From: Triglochin maritima
Lineage: Eukaryota > Streptophyta > Magnoliopsida > Alismatales > Juncaginaceae
Length of the DNA stretch: 64,000 nucleotides
Assembly: GCA_963682175.1 (NCBI GenBank)
Contig: OY821770.1
Coordinates: forward strand, 13,422,501-13,486,500
Direction of reading: 5' to 3'
Part shown: in pieces, positions 10,706-23,092 of the stretch
Position numbering within the stretch: the stretch's first letter is position 1
How the letters are laid out: each line of letters begins with the position of its first letter
Made by a program: the position numbers and the translations under genes
Notes under the pieces: generated by a model
Seen by the model: the letters and a program-made list of their open reading frames with translations, nothing else
Told to the model about the DNA's origin: nothing
Databases searched by the model: none

Positions 10706-12319
10706 TTATTGCTCCACTTCCATTGCTTGAGCAGCCTTAGCCTTTGCCAAGGGTGTCAGCTTGGTCTTCAACTTTCTTTTCCCTACTTGAAAACCACCCT
10801 TCTTTTTCTTCTCAGACCCGTCGATCTGCAGGCGATATACTAGAAATTAAAGTCGTATATAGGTACCAAATCCTCACACATCTATTTTATGGAAAAAAAT
10901 GTTTATGACCTTATATATTTTGACTACAGGTTCAACAAAACAATAATTATAATTTGTTTTAAGATGCTAGCAAACATTATCTCTTGGACTACACAAACAG
11001 GTAGAAATACAAGCCATTATATGCTCACTGATTCACTGCAACCTGTTAAGCATTTTATAAGAAAGTAAGAGACTCACTGCAAACCTGTTAAGAATTTTAT
11101 AAGAAACTAATAAACCCAGAAGAAGTTTTCAATGATTAATGCTGCTGAATAAAAGCTTATCCTAGGATATTTTGTAGTGTTGTGGTTACCATGCCAATCA
11201 ATATGTTCAGACTAATACTATACCTTTTATAAGCGATTTTAAGAAAAAGGTTCTCAACTTTTCAATTCCAGTCCCAAATAAAAGGCTCATAATCTCCAAC
11301 TCCAGCGCATAAGCCTTCCCATTCCCATCCGTCGACGGAGAAGAAACAAGCAGTAATTTGGTCAAGTTCTAATCTAACAAGGATAAATCCAGATCAAGGA
11401 CCAACCTAACTTCTCCATGGAGCAAATGCTAAGCACATTGCCACATTGGCTCACCTTGTTGGCATGATCCATCTCCAAAGATACTTAATCCTAATATTCA
11501 TGCCCTCATATCCTATTTCACTCCGCAAAAATCTACAAAATCCTATTAAACAAAATGCTCTTGATACCATCCCTTACAAATAGATGCTTCACCCTATTGC
11601 TCAAACCAACAATCCAAGGTGATATTTGGGCCACCTCCAGTTAGAACCCGCAACCCACCTGTGCCAAGGAACAGATCGTTGTCGGGGAACTGATGGTCAT
11701 AAAAAAAACACTCCAACACGATTGTCTCGAAAACCTAGCACATGAAACTACAATGACTAATCCAATTACTATAATTGGTCAGCTCCATCTGTTAAACTCA
11801 ATTAGTGCTCTCTTTCTCCATTTTCAATCATGTCCATTCGATAATCTCCAACCAATTGGTAATTATTTTCATATATCTCTTAATCTAAGCTTCACTATAC
11901 TACTTCTCTGTTACTAAATCTGTTCAACGTCAGATACTAAAATCCCACGACAAAAGACGATTCTCCGATACCTATTTCAACGTTTATAAGCCACAATCCC
12001 TTTAACAAATCCAACAACCTCCTAAACAAACTCAACAATCATTGAAACATCAAAACATATATATACCAAAAAAAGAGGAACTTTAACAAACCTTCATCTT
12101 CGATTTGTTGGCCTGTAGCTTCTTGATCTTCTTCTCCTTCTCCTCTTTCTCTCCTGAAACCTCCCGAAAATTTTCAAAAAAGTTAGGGACAAAAAAACAA
12201 AAATTAGGGTTTCGGAAGAGTAACAGAGAATCGAAATTGGGGGTTTGAGAATAGGGCTTACGTCTGAGATCGAACTCGTACTGCTTCTTCCTCTTCCCCA
12301 AGTTGTTCTTCTTCGACAT
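10706..12319 (-). CDS. Small Lys-rich conserved plant protein (79 aa, 3 exons)
   Basis: Three exons join in frame: 12262-12319, 12092-12153 and 10706-10825, with GT-AG introns (GTAAGC donor; TTTCAG and CTGCAG acceptors). The product is 79 residues, starts MSKKNNLGKRKKQYEFDLR, has a charged helix (REKEEKEKKIKKLQANKSK), then KKKKGGFQVGKRKLKTKL, and ends AKAAQAMEVEQ. Almost 40% of residues are basic, with no signal peptide or membrane segment; a nuclear or nucleolar location is likely. I recall similar short uncharacterised plant proteins but cannot assign a function. Every exon boundary keeps frame and no lesion is seen, so this is the best candidate for a working gene here. Intron 2 is long (1,266 bp) and otherwise featureless. 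Telo-box motifs lie in the 5' UTR and intron 1, as in many translation-related plant genes. Confidence 0.75.
12204..12212 (-). promoter_or_regulatory. Telo-box in intron 1
   Basis: The minus strand reads AAACCCTAA. This motif is common in the 5' regions and first introns of plant ribosomal-protein and ribosome-biogenesis genes, as first-intron placement here would suit. Confidence 0.4.
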
Positions 12320-12388
12320 GTTCGCTTCGGAATCGAAGTCGAGGTTTTCGGTGGATTCGGTTTGTGCCCTAGATTGTGTCGGTTCTCA

Positions 12389-12395
12389 TAGGGTT
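12389..12395 (-). promoter_or_regulatory. Telo-box-like motif upstream of the small gene
   Basis: AACCCTA on the minus strand, 70 bp upstream of the start codon. It is short and could be chance, but it pairs with the intron 1 copy. Confidence 0.35.
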
Positions 12396-12446
12396 AGGTA
12401 ATTTGCGTGTCCAACCTTGCCTTGAGCCTATTTTTAGGAATGTTTT

Positions 12447-13243
12447 TCGAAGTAATATTATTTTTAAAAATATTTAAAATAAACATTTTCCAAACTAGAC
12501 CCGTTGTCACCACGTGACGGCGGTGAGTCAGACGTTGAGTTCTTTAGAAAAAAAATCTTTGATAACGTCAAGTTCTTCGTAGATGAAATCGGTATTGCTG
12601 GTGCCGTGTTCAAATACTTAAAAAAAAATTCTACCTACAAGGGTGCACAGAGAAAGTAGTTGGAGTCCAATTTGAACTCGGCACCACTGGTGCCGAGTTG
12701 ATTTTTAAATTTTATTTGTTTTGTAAAATTAAAGGAGATCGTGCATGATATGTTTTTTGTAAAATTTTACCATTGAACTCGGTACCTAAGATGATTGTGT
12801 TTGTTAAAAAAATTATAGTTAAAAGATTTGTGTTCGTTGTTGAAAATTTTGTGTTTGTTGTCGAAATGTTTTTTAACAGGAGAGGAAAGTGTCGAGTTCT
12901 GGTAAACAAAACTCGCCAAATGAATGGTTGGATACGAAAATCTGTCCAAACTGAACTCCACAATGAAGATACTGAGTTCTTCAAAACAAAATCGACATTT
13001 ATGATGCTGAGTTCTGTAAAACAAAACTCGTGGGGTAGATAAAAAATTGTAAGTGTTTGAACACCGTATTAGCAACGTCGATTTCATACATGAAGAACTC
13101 AACGTTATCATTGCCAAGTTTATCAAAGAAATTTACCTAACTAAAAAACAAAACCTACCGCCACGTGGTGGAACCGAGTCTAGTTTGGAAAATATGATTG
13201 ATAGATATTTATTTTGGATTTTTTTAAAAATAATATTAAAATT
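12447..13243. mobile_element. Inverted-repeat element of about 0.8 kb
   Basis: The left end, AATATTATTTTTAAAAATAT, continues through TTTTCCAAACTAGACCCG and CCACGTGACGG. It is mirrored at the right end (CCACGTGGTGG, GAGTCTAGTTTGGAAAAT, AAAAATAATATT). Arms are about 200 bp or more, and a small palindrome (ACTCGGCACCACTGGTGCCG) lies at 12676. No clear target duplication is found. It lies about 130 bp upstream of the start of the small Lys-rich gene, so it occupies that gene's promoter region. Confidence 0.65.
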
Positions 13244-14332
13244 TTCATTTTTATTGGTATGATGTTTTAATTGGTATTTCGCAGACCTGAGTGTCGGGTC
13301 GAGCCATGCTGGAGTTGGCGTTCTCGCTTATTATTATTATTTTAAAAAATACTCCAAAAATACATAAAATATCTCAAAAAATCTTAAAGACTACCTAAAA
13401 TACCACCAAAAATCTAAAAAATACCTCCAAAAATCTTTTAAAAATCTAAAATACATAAAAATACCAGACCCACCAGGCCGGTACCCAGGTCTACTCCTTC
13501 GCAACATACAATGGATAAATTATATTTTTGTTATAAAGTAATATATTTAGCGTGGATGTTCATAACCCTAACGTTTGTATATGTTACAACTCATAATGTT
13601 TAATATGAAACAAAAATTCTCTAGTGAGCTCAGGGCTTAATTTTTTTAAATTAAGCCCCCACAATATTCACCACTCATTTCAAACTAAGCTGAGCTCACC
13701 AGTAAATATGAAATATGTAATTCGCTAAAACTGCAAGAGTTTATTTAGGTAAATTAGTGTTAGAACTCTCAAATGTTACTCGGAGGTCATACATGTAGCT
13801 TGATGGACACACAATACACACGATGTGATGAAAATTCCTTATCTACTTGTCTACCTATTGTCTTGCATTTTGTCAATTTCTTTTTATTTACCATTTGTTT
13901 CGTAACACGTTATTCACATGAATTCGCTCAATGTGACCAACTTAAGTATTAATTTTTTCTTGTTTGATCAAGGTAGTCTACAACATAATGTTGTATTAAT
14001 TTTGAAGTTAGTCTTATTACATTCTTATAAAATTGTAATAAGATTTAAAAATTATTACTGCAAAATTTTACACAAACCATCCTGTTTTACATAATTATAT
14101 ATTGTTAAACGATGAACTACTAGTTTTTATTTCAATATGAAAGTAAAAATTTACATCATGCATGACAATTATAGTTGAATATGAGTATATAATTTGATAA
14201 ATATATATTAATCCATGTTTATAAGAAATTTGTTTTGCATGATACAAAAGTTGATCACGTATTTGGAAGGAAAAATTATTAGATGACTAGACATTCCAAT
14301 GACAATGATATAGTATATTTGTTTTTTTGTCA
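13244..14332. other. AT-rich intergenic sequence
   Basis: No gene, repeat family or terminal repeat recognised. It contains ATT microsatellite-like runs near 13330 and A-rich, loosely repeated TCTAAAAATACCT-type words at 13345-13460. Confidence 0.4.
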
Positions 14333-14341
14333 TATCTGATA

Positions 14342-15498
14342 GGGTTTTTTGCTATTCCGACGCTCCGAAATCCTTGATTTGCTGAAATGTCATCTAGTTA
14401 CGTCTATTTGTCCAGGATCAACTAAAATAAGTTTTTAACCTTCAAATTGCTATGATGATTTTTTTGTGCCACTTCGTCAACTTTTTCCGTTAGACCATCG
14501 TTAACGGCCCGGGCACCCAATCGGGCGTTGGGCGTCCCGGACAGACGCCCGGGCGCCCAGGGGTGGGGAGCATGTGTCCCTCCCCATTATTATTATTTTT
14601 AAATTATTATTATTTTTGTTTAAGGTTAAAAATGTTTATAAATTCTTTTTAAATTGTTTTTTCAAAAAAATTCTAAAAAATGTTTTTTATTTGTTTTTAT
14701 TTTTTAGAATTTTTTGTGATTTTTTATTAAATTTTACACATGATTGATCTCCAAATGATTTTGAGGGGAGAGAATGTAGGGTGAATGTGGTAGCCCAGCC
14801 GTGGTTAAGGATTTTTTTGGGTGGGTTGGGTGAGCTGACGTGGCAGAGAGAGAAGCTGACATGACAGAGAGAGGAAGCAGGGCGCCCGAGGGTTGCCCGG
14901 ACGCTGTTATTTATGCTCTTAGTGGTTGTTAACGTCGTTTAAAAAATTAATATTTAATTGAAAATTTACAACTTCACCCAAAAAATTTAACAAACATTTC
15001 CTTCTTCTCTCTCCTCTTCGTCCTCTATCTTCTCTCTCTCTCCTCTTTCCTCTTTGTCCTCTCTCTTTTATCTCCTCTTTGTCCTCTCTCTTCTATCCCT
15101 CTCCTCTTTGTCCTCTCTCCTTTCTATTGTTCAAAGAGAGAGAGAGAGGAGAGTCAAAGGGGAGAGAGAGACGAATGAGAGGAGTGAGAGAAGTGAGAGG
15201 AGAGGGAAGAGAGAAGACAAAGATGAGAGAAAAGAGAGGATAAAGAGGAAATTAAGAGAGAAGAAGGAACTGTTTGTTAAGTTTTTTGGGTGAAACTGTA
15301 AAATTCACAATTAAATATTATTTTTTTTAACGGCGTTAACGACCACTAACGGAAAAAGTTAACGGAGTGACACAAAAAAAATCATAATAACAATTCGAAG
15401 GTTAAAAACTTATTTTAGTTACTCTTGGACAAATAATTGTAACTCGATGACATTTCAGCAAATCAAGGATTTCGGAGTGACATAATAGCAAAAAACCT
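14342..15498. mobile_element. Non-autonomous MULE, foldback type, 1,157 bp
   Basis: A perfect 9-bp target duplication, TATCTGATA (14333-14341 and 15499-15507), flanks terminal repeats of about 180 bp that start GGGTTTTTTGCTATTCCGA and end TAGCAAAAAACCT. The interior is GC-rich (GGGCGTCCCGG words at 14500-14570) and AT-rich, then has a CT-rich block (14998-15128) facing a GA-rich block (15133-15270), which extends the self-complementarity to the centre. There is no transposase. Confidence 0.88.
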
Positions 15499-15582
15499 TA
15501 TCTGATATATGTTGGTTTGTCAGTAACTATAAGCGTTTATTTTTATCAGTTTTATTTTGTGTGGTCTTTTATATTAAATTAA

Positions 15583-16397
15583 GGGTTTTTGCTTGCATGC
15601 CATTTCAAAACACTATATTTTCGTTTCTGCCATCATTATATAACTATTTGTATTAATGTCACTAAAAATTATACAAATTTTATTTATGCCACTAAAAACT
15701 ATATAAATTCCATTAATGTTATTCCGTAATGGTGTTACTGTTCCATTAACGCCGTTAAAATATATATTATTTTAATAGTGATATTTACAAATTTCACTAT
15801 CTATAATTTAATAACTTATTAATTCAAATATGTTAGTATTATGATCTTCATAGAAAAATACTTTAATTCAAAAAATCAAGACTGTTAATTTTCACAAGTA
15901 CAAACGGTGGTGATACGAGGTTTTGGTGTTTTTTTCTTATGAAAATTAAATTTCAAAACACTTAAACAAGAATTAAACATTTATGATTTTCACAACAAAA
16001 CAATTAAATTTCAAAAATCAAGAATTTTAATTTTCAAAGTAAAAAACCCCCAAAACACACATAACAGTACTGTTTATACTTGTGAAAATTAAAAGTCATG
16101 ATTTTTGGAATTTAAGTGTTTTACTGTGAAGATTATAAAAATGATAGATTTGGATTACTAAGTTATTAAATTATATATGGTGAAATTTTGTAAATATCAC
16201 TATTAAAATAATATATTATTTAACGACGTTAATGAAATAGTAATGTCGTTAACGGAATGATATTTATGGAATTTGTATAGTTTTTGGTGGCATTAACAGA
16301 ATTTGTATAGTTTTTAGTAGCATTAATATCAATAACTATATAATGATGACAGAAATAGAAATATAGTATTTTGAAATGTCATGCAAACAAAAAACTC
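15583..16397. mobile_element. Non-autonomous MULE-like element, 815 bp
   Basis: A perfect 9-bp target duplication, TTAAATTAA (15574-15582 and 16398-16406). Terminal repeats of more than 200 bp start GGGTTTTTGCTTGCATGCCA and end TGCAAACAAAAAACTC. They share the GGGTTTTT.GCT end with the element at 14342, so the two are probably related. No gene inside. Confidence 0.87.
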
Positions 16398-16406
16398 TTA
16401 AATTAA

Positions 16407-17296
16407 TCATCTTGACAAAACTTGAATATGCGAAACTTGAAACTTGATATAGTGGACAAGAATTACTCGTGAGTTTGGATGTTGAAATCCAACTTGATGT
16501 TATTGGGAATACCAATAAAAAAGAAATAAGCATGAAACCAAGATAAGGCGAAGGTTCTGATTTTCATTCAGAATCATTTTCTAGAAAATGTTTTAAGAAT
16601 TATCATGATAGTCTCGTGCCCTTTTGTGGTTAATCACAAAATCCGTCCAGATCCGCTCAATTTCCCGAAGTGAATGTTTGAGTGCGTTAAAAGTTTGAAA
16701 GAATACTAGTACAATCATGGTTGTGACCATTGTTGTCGTTATGGTATATACAACGGAAAATCAAAATAGGTTCTCCACGAAACAAATATATTTACCACCA
16801 ACGTGGCATATATGGAAGGTCATTTGATACGTATCTCTAGTGTTCCTGAGATTTTGTTAAGCTTTAGAAAGCTTGAATACAAAGAAAATTTTTGCTCATA
16901 ATCTTAATGAGTTGAAGCAAATCCGTAAATAATTACGAAGACAAAGATGTTTATGACCTCAAAGGTATTACTCATTGAGATACTTCATGTTTTCATGTTA
17001 TATGCATTTTATTTGAAAATATGCATTAATACACTTGATTTAGTAGATATCAAACCAGCATATGCTGGAATATCAATATGATAAGTATTATATAATATGA
17101 TATAAATATTTTGTTTAATAATCTTGAGGTTTATTTGATTATCATAGTTTTATAATTATTATTTCTATACTTTTGATTTAGTTCTTACTTGAGTTGCTTA
17201 TATTTTATATTGGTTAATGCTCTCCTTAGTCCAACGTGAATATTTCCATATTTGTGATTTTATTCACTTGCAATGTGATTCTTCTAGATACTAATA
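16407..17296. other. AT-rich intergenic sequence
   Basis: No recognisable gene or element. A short palindrome, CCAGCATATGCTGG, lies at 17056. Confidence 0.4.
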
Positions 17297-18090
17297 GGGA
17301 ATTACTAAACATCGCCCAACTTTAACTCAAATTGTTCGTCTGAATTACCATCTTGTCATTCACAATTTATTTAATACTCATTTCGTCCCGTCTCTTAAAC
17401 TAAAGTTTCTATCTCTGTATTTCTCACTATACTGTACCAAAACCACGAAAATGTTTGGCGAAGCGCATGAATCCGGTAAAGTAAATCAAACCCAATTTTT
17501 TTAGAGGGGCGTGTGGCTAGGACGCCTCCCCCTAGGAAAAATAAAAAATAATTTAGAAAAATGTACTGCATCGCCATGTCCTATCCAGCGGTCTCTCGGG
17601 TCTCAGGGCGGTACCGCGCACGAGAGATGGATGTGAGTATCTACCGAACCAATCCAAATAATCTGCAACACAAGTGGAGGGGTCGTGGCTACGTGTGAGG
17701 TCGCCAAGGTGAAGTCGGTCTCCTCTCGGAAATGTCTGCCAAATCGTCTCCGCCATCGAAGCGGTGTACCTCACGTCGTACGTTGCGGAAGTCCCCGACC
17801 GTACTGCATGCTCTGGGTTCGGGATGTCAACCGGTATCACCTGAACGTAGTCTAACTGACGCAAGACACGATTAGGCAAATAAGGCTCTGTGATATCCCG
17901 ATAACGAATAAGACTCATCAATAAAGTCATTGGCACAACTACATCAGACTCATGACCATAGGGCAACTACTCCACCTAAAATGTTGACATGTTAATAATA
18001 ATAAAATTAAAAATTAAAAAACATAAATGGTATAAAGTTTTATACCTACGATGCAATCATCTGATCTAGCCGTCTACGAATGGAATGAAG
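17297..18090 (-). mobile_element. Truncated MULE with plant-mobile-domain gene (copy 2)
   Basis: The left end GGGAATTACTAAACATCGCC starts a terminal repeat of about 190 bp matching those at 10197 (reverse complement) and 40756. The rest of the element is cut at 18090 by the LTR element that starts TGTTGG at 18091. No continuation is found to the right of that LTR element. Confidence 0.7.
17553..18090 (-). pseudogene. Plant mobile domain protein, C-terminal part
   Basis: The minus strand reads RRLDQMIAS from 18080, an intron-like gap, then MPYGHESDVVVPMTLLMSL, IRYRDITEPYLPNRVLRQLD and DPSTCVADYLDWFGRYSHP to about 17570. It aligns with the plus-strand copy at 8890-9400. In that gene the DPSTC segment is out of frame; here it is in frame, so the two copies decayed independently. 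The N-terminal half is missing because the LTR element at 18091 cuts it. The C-terminal acidic exon is also absent: the frame runs into the terminal-repeat side at about 17555. PMD proteins of this kind are MULE passengers and no activity is expected here. Confidence 0.7.
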
Positions 18091-18434
18091 TGTTGGCATT
18101 TTGGCTAATAATTGCTAATCCATTTTGATGATTAACTAACATATCAATAAACACATGTATTCTCTTAATATCACCACTTGCATATATTGTATTATCTAAC
18201 ATTTCAGGAACCAAGTTTGACTTAACACAAGAAATGAAGATTGAAGAGTAGATAAATATATAATTCTTGAATTTAGGCTATAATGTAACTTGACACTTGA
18301 AATCTGTGTTAAATTGCATTGCAAAACCCATAGAAAACCTATAGAATTTTCACATTCAAATCCATATCAATTCGACTTTAATAGGAAATCGTCGAATCCT
18401 TTAAAAGTCATTGGAAACAGGATTTATGTGTAAA

Positions 18435-18730
18435 CCGGTCGACCGGTAGAACCATCCGGTTCGACCAGATTTCAACAGATAGCCCCAGACATCCTCTTGT
18501 TTCCTAAATGGTCGACCAGAATGTTCTTTTCGTTCGATCGATTCTATATCTGGTTCCCAGTCTAAATCGGTCGACTGAAATCCCTATACCGTTCGACCGT
18601 TTCTCTTTTGTCAAACGATAGAACTCAGTTCGACCGAATACAAATCATCTAGCCTATCGTATGTTGACACATGTCCTGGTTAGTGTGTCATCCGTTTGAC
18701 TGAAACTTTACTTTGTTAGACCGATTGCAT
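18435..18730. repeat. CGGTCGACCG-type palindrome cluster in LTR B
   Basis: CCGGTCGACCGG at 18435-18446, followed by decayed copies (TGGTCGACCA, CGGTCGACTG, CGTTCGACCG). These are the same words as in LTR families A and C. Confidence 0.6.
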
Positions 18731-18967
18731 TTCCGTATTCGTCTTAAATATGATTGTTAAACTTGTCGTATATACCAACGGTCATATACACATACTCACC
18801 TAACCCCTTCTTAGATTTGTCCTTAGCTAGATTCTAACATAGCATTAGAGATAAATTGGCTAGCTTCGATCTCTCTAATCTTGTTTAGAGATTGGTGAAT
18901 ACATGAAGGTGATCCGGAGACAATCTGTCGTGCAACGTGACTTCGGATCTTCAAAATGGTTTTACAC

Positions 18968-19687
18968 CAGTGTTCAGGTAGGCGACCGCCTAGGCGATCG
19001 CCACTCGAGGTGGTCGCCTGGGCGACCACCGCCTTTTGCCCAGCAAAGCTGGGCAAAATAGGCGGTCGCCTAGCCTAGGCGATAGCCGTTGGAAACACCT
19101 TTTTTATTTTTTTATTTTTAAAAAATTTACAATATTGCCACTACCCCAAATCCTATATAAACCCCTCCAAACTTCTTTATTTTTCACACAACTCTCATTC
19201 TCTTCTTCATCATTCTATTCTAATCTTCTAGTTTCCTAATCTTCAAGTTTTCGCGATTAAGTCTCCGGTCTGGTGTTTAGTTTTGATGTTGGAAAGTGAA
19301 GTCTCTGATCCGATTCTTCATTCTTCAACCGCCAAAATCAAGTGCACTCTTTCTAACTTCTCTTTTAGGTGGAAAGTTAACTACTTTTGTAATTGTACCA
19401 CTAAGCAATAAATTGTATACCTAAGTAGGTAGAGAGGGTGCCTAGTGACACCTTGATCGAGGAATTCAGTGTCTTTTTGAAGCCTAAACATGTATGGTAT
19501 TTTTAGATAATATTTGTATATTTTTCCTTTTTTCCTGATTTTTTAACTATTTTATTAAATTTAATTGATTAAAAATATTAAAAAATGACCGCCCAGAGCT
19601 GGGCGGTCGCACAATCGCCTAGGCGATCGCTCAGGAGACGGGACGTACCCGGTCTCCTAGGGTCGCATAGGCGGTGCGTGAACATTG
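18968..19687. mobile_element. Non-autonomous hAT element, 720 bp, inside LTR B
   Basis: Ends are CAGTGTTCA and TGAACATTG. The 8-bp flanks are TTTTACAC (18960-18967) and TTTTAAAC (19688-19695), with one mismatch. Subterminal sequence is rich in GGCGATCGCC and CCTAGG words on both sides. There is no transposase. Removing it restores the family A/B sequence GGTTTTACA, which is uninterrupted near 2210 on the minus strand. Confidence 0.85.
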
Positions 19688-19869
19688 TTTTAAACAACCT
19701 TTTATGTATGATCATATTCTACATATTTTGATATTTATATATAATACATTGTATTGAAATGTTAGAAGTGATAATGTGCATGAAAATCATTGAAACTATG
19801 AAATCGATCTTTTTATGTATATTTAAAATTCAGAAAATATACATAATTAATTCATAAGAAATCCAACAA

Positions 19870-19881
19870 TGGTATCAGAAC
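19870..19881 (+). other. Primer binding site, tRNA-iMet type
   Basis: TGGTATCAGAAC two bases after the LTR end. The consensus TGGTATCAGAGC is complementary to the 3' end of initiator tRNA-Met; this copy has one change. Confidence 0.7.
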
Positions 19882-20790
19882 TTGTAGTTCATATTTTCAA
19901 TGATTAGACTATTTTATGTCATTTAGTTTACCGTCTCTTAATTAAATAATTCGAGTTTTGCCCTTTTTTTATTTTTGATGGATGCATCAAATTGTAATCA
20001 TGGATTTTTATGTTTCTTATCTTCCTACATTAGTTTATAATGTTAGAAAATATGTTAGCCATTAAGATCAATGAGATAATTCTGATCTTTAAGGTGAAAC
20101 AAAGAAAATCAGAAAATAGGATTGTTTTGTCGATTTTGATTCTAATAATTCTTTTGAGAGTTTTAAGTATTTGAAAACATGTCATATGATTGTTAGGATG
20201 AACTAGATAGTATAATATAGTATATGTACATCTGTTGCACTTGTTCTCTTTTGCAGGAATTAGTGCGTTTATATGTTTCATTGAAGCCATATGTGAATGT
20301 ATGATATGTATGTCATTATTATTATATTATTATTCAATCACAAGGACTTATGTATATGTAAAAGCCGTTTATTTGTATGCATGCATATGATAGGATTTTA
20401 CATAAGACTTGTACTAGCCAATTTAGTTTGATAAGATTCAAATTGAGAGATGCATGTTTATATTTTGTAATATTTACATCCATGCTGCAAGAAGAAGTCG
20501 CGAAGGAGGTACGAATGTCGAGGACGCGGGAACATATAAACTGACACCAAACATGTGTGATTGGATTTATTTTATGCTTGTGTACTTGACATGGATGTGA
20601 TTGAATTGTTAGGATAGGTATGAATGTATGTTTGCATGACCATCTAAATTCTAAAATCACATATAAATGTTTAATTATCCAAACCAAAAATTAAGAAGAT
20701 CTTTCTTTCTTTTTTCTTCCACTAGAAGTCATCGATCGAAGGATATTAGAGAGTTAAGAAATATGTTATTGAAACTAACCCCAAGTGATC

Positions 20791-22624
20791 CAAGAAAGTA
20801 AAATATATTTGATTGCAAGAAAGATAAGAAACCCAAATAAAAAAAACTGAAATAAAATTTATAGGAATTTGTTTCCAAAATAATTATAAAAAATGAAAGA
20901 ATATAAGCTTATGATATTTATTTGGCAAAATATGATGCAGCTAAAACGACACATTGGATATCATTTTTATTAATAAAATATGATGTCTTTTTTTATTAAT
21001 AAAAACGGATCACATGTGTTGTTTATTTGGCTCATATTTTCTCAAATAATTTCCACATAGATATATTGGTCAGGTTCACGTACAGAGAGGGGGGCAGAGA
21101 GGTGGCTTGTGATTCTTTCTTGTTGGCGTTGGGATCACCGTTGCTGGAGAAATCTAAGGTGGTGTTGAGGAGTGGAGAATGATTGTGACAAATATGAAAG
21201 GTTGGAGGGTTACGGGGGTTTATATAGTTGGTTTTTTGAATTAGTTGTGATCGTTGGAAGATGCTTTTCTCGATGGTACTCTAGATGGTTAGAGGGTTGG
21301 GAAGAGGTTATGAGTGGAAGGTATTTATAGGTGAAGTTCAAAATTCAGTTACAAGTCGAAATCCGTCTAATATCTTCAAAACTAGAGATTTTCAACATTG
21401 GGCCTTAATGGGCGAACATACTGGACCACACATACAGACTCACACAACATGTAGATTTATTAGTACATTACACTCAACTTAAACGAGAGTTAGAGAGAAG
21501 AAAGAAAATAGTGGGAAAATTTATAGCTACTTGTGTCTACTACTTGTTAGAGAAAAATGTTCCAAGTTCTTGTTGTCATAGATTTTGTTTTGGTGTGTAA
21601 CCTTAAACACCTTAAATGAGAGTGGTTGTTGTATGATACAACAATACAAATCCCGCATGTTGCACCTGGATATTATCTGAGATGGGCGGAAATCTTTCCT
21701 TTAGGATAGTGAGGACACACCTCGATTAGTTAATCTATTTTTTTATGATTGCAGGTTGTTTAATAGAAGATACCAATTTTCATAGTTCTAGCACAAAAGT
21801 TTTGTATGTAAATAATTTTGTATTACTACACCCATACGTTTGATAGAAATCACCCATAGTCGGCCAAGTGAGCATCCAAATGTGCATATAACAATAAGGG
21901 TGGGAAACAACGTAAGGAACATACTTTTCAAATACAAAGTATAAGAGGGAGAATGTTACCTTTTAAAATTCAGAAGGATTAAGTGATATGATTCCACATC
22001 TGAACGGGACAATCCGTAATTTGCCCTAATAATCTCATTAAAAGTTTCAATTAAAAGGAAATGTACGTTGTGATAATGGTCAAATATTTAACTCTTGAAA
22101 TCAATCTTTCTCTACTGGGAGATTTTCCTCTTGTGCCTCCCTGGATTTTTCCCTTTGAAGTTGGAAAGGTTTGAAGTCGGGAAAAGTTTTCACTTCGTAC
22201 TTACGTTATTTTTCCTTTGGTTTGATCTCATGCATGCACCCAAACAAGTTTTGATGTGTAAATAAAATTGAAAAGCATTGGCAAACACACCTCTATGCTA
22301 TGTTTAGATGTGTTATTCATAAAGTACATGATTTACTAATTACCTTGTTTGCTTTTAACAACTTTTGTGTGAAGTTGGTATTTTTAAGTACCTCAAAATG
22401 AGTTACATATTCCAATAAAGAATATGCAAGCAAATCATTTGCAAATGACCCACTTGGAAATTCCAAATTAGAATACAATGTGGAGTTAAACTACTGCATC
22501 CCCTTAAAAGTATTATCTGAGCATTAATGAATAATGACCGTAATTTTAAAGGTACACCAAAAGAAATTTTCAATCCACACGCACATGTATAACGACTAAA
22601 ACAGATAATGAAGTTGTTTCCATA
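20791..22624. other. Intergenic sequence, unassigned
   Basis: AT-rich with a G-rich patch at 21080-21300. No credible gene, terminal repeat or recognisable element end on either strand. Very short open frames only. Confidence 0.4.
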
Positions 22625-23092
22625 TTAAAATCCAACACAAATCCATATAAATAGAAGTACAATGTTAAAGTTGGATACACAAATATAAATAACAAAACAA
22701 GTTGTGAGAAGAAAAAAGACGCCACCCACAACCCAACCGACAATTGACCAAAGGCTGTTGAAGTAGTCTTTCATCAGTTTGACCCTCCACCTGTGTTGAG
22801 GTTCTCTCGTGTACCGCTTCATGTCATCTTGGGTTTTGCGATACGAGCTTAAAAAGTTAATAGGATTGTGAGCATCAATTATTGTTGAGAGAAAAAGGTT
22901 GAGTTGGTTGATTTTTTGGAATCCAAATCTTCGTCATAATCACACCCGAGGATTCCATGCTCGGCTAATAGCCTGTAGTCATGTTTGGTGCGAACCAGAC
23001 CGGAAAAAACTTCAAATGGCTTGTAATTTTTTTACCTTTGATTTTTTCAAATGCAAGTAGATTCCACGTACGACTGAACCAATTGTCACTAA

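Larger units (their letters stand above)
18091..20790 (+). mobile_element. Non-autonomous LTR element B (5' LTR plus short internal region)
   Basis: The LTR starts TGTTGGCATTTTGG and ends AAATCCAACA at 19868, with complementary ends TGTTGG/CCAACA. Without the hAT insertion it is about 1.05 kb. A primer-binding-like sequence follows. The internal region to about 20790 resembles that of element A1 (for example TGCAGGAATTA and ATCGATCGA..GATA words) but holds no gag or pol. Its 3' LTR is not found. It interrupts the MULE copy at 17297-18090. Confidence 0.65.

Noticed and set aside
10826..12091. Possible extra exon or captured gene in the long intron of the small gene
   Set aside because: Some stretches (11600-11700) look moderately GC-rich, but no frame with recognisable protein sequence or splice sites was found.
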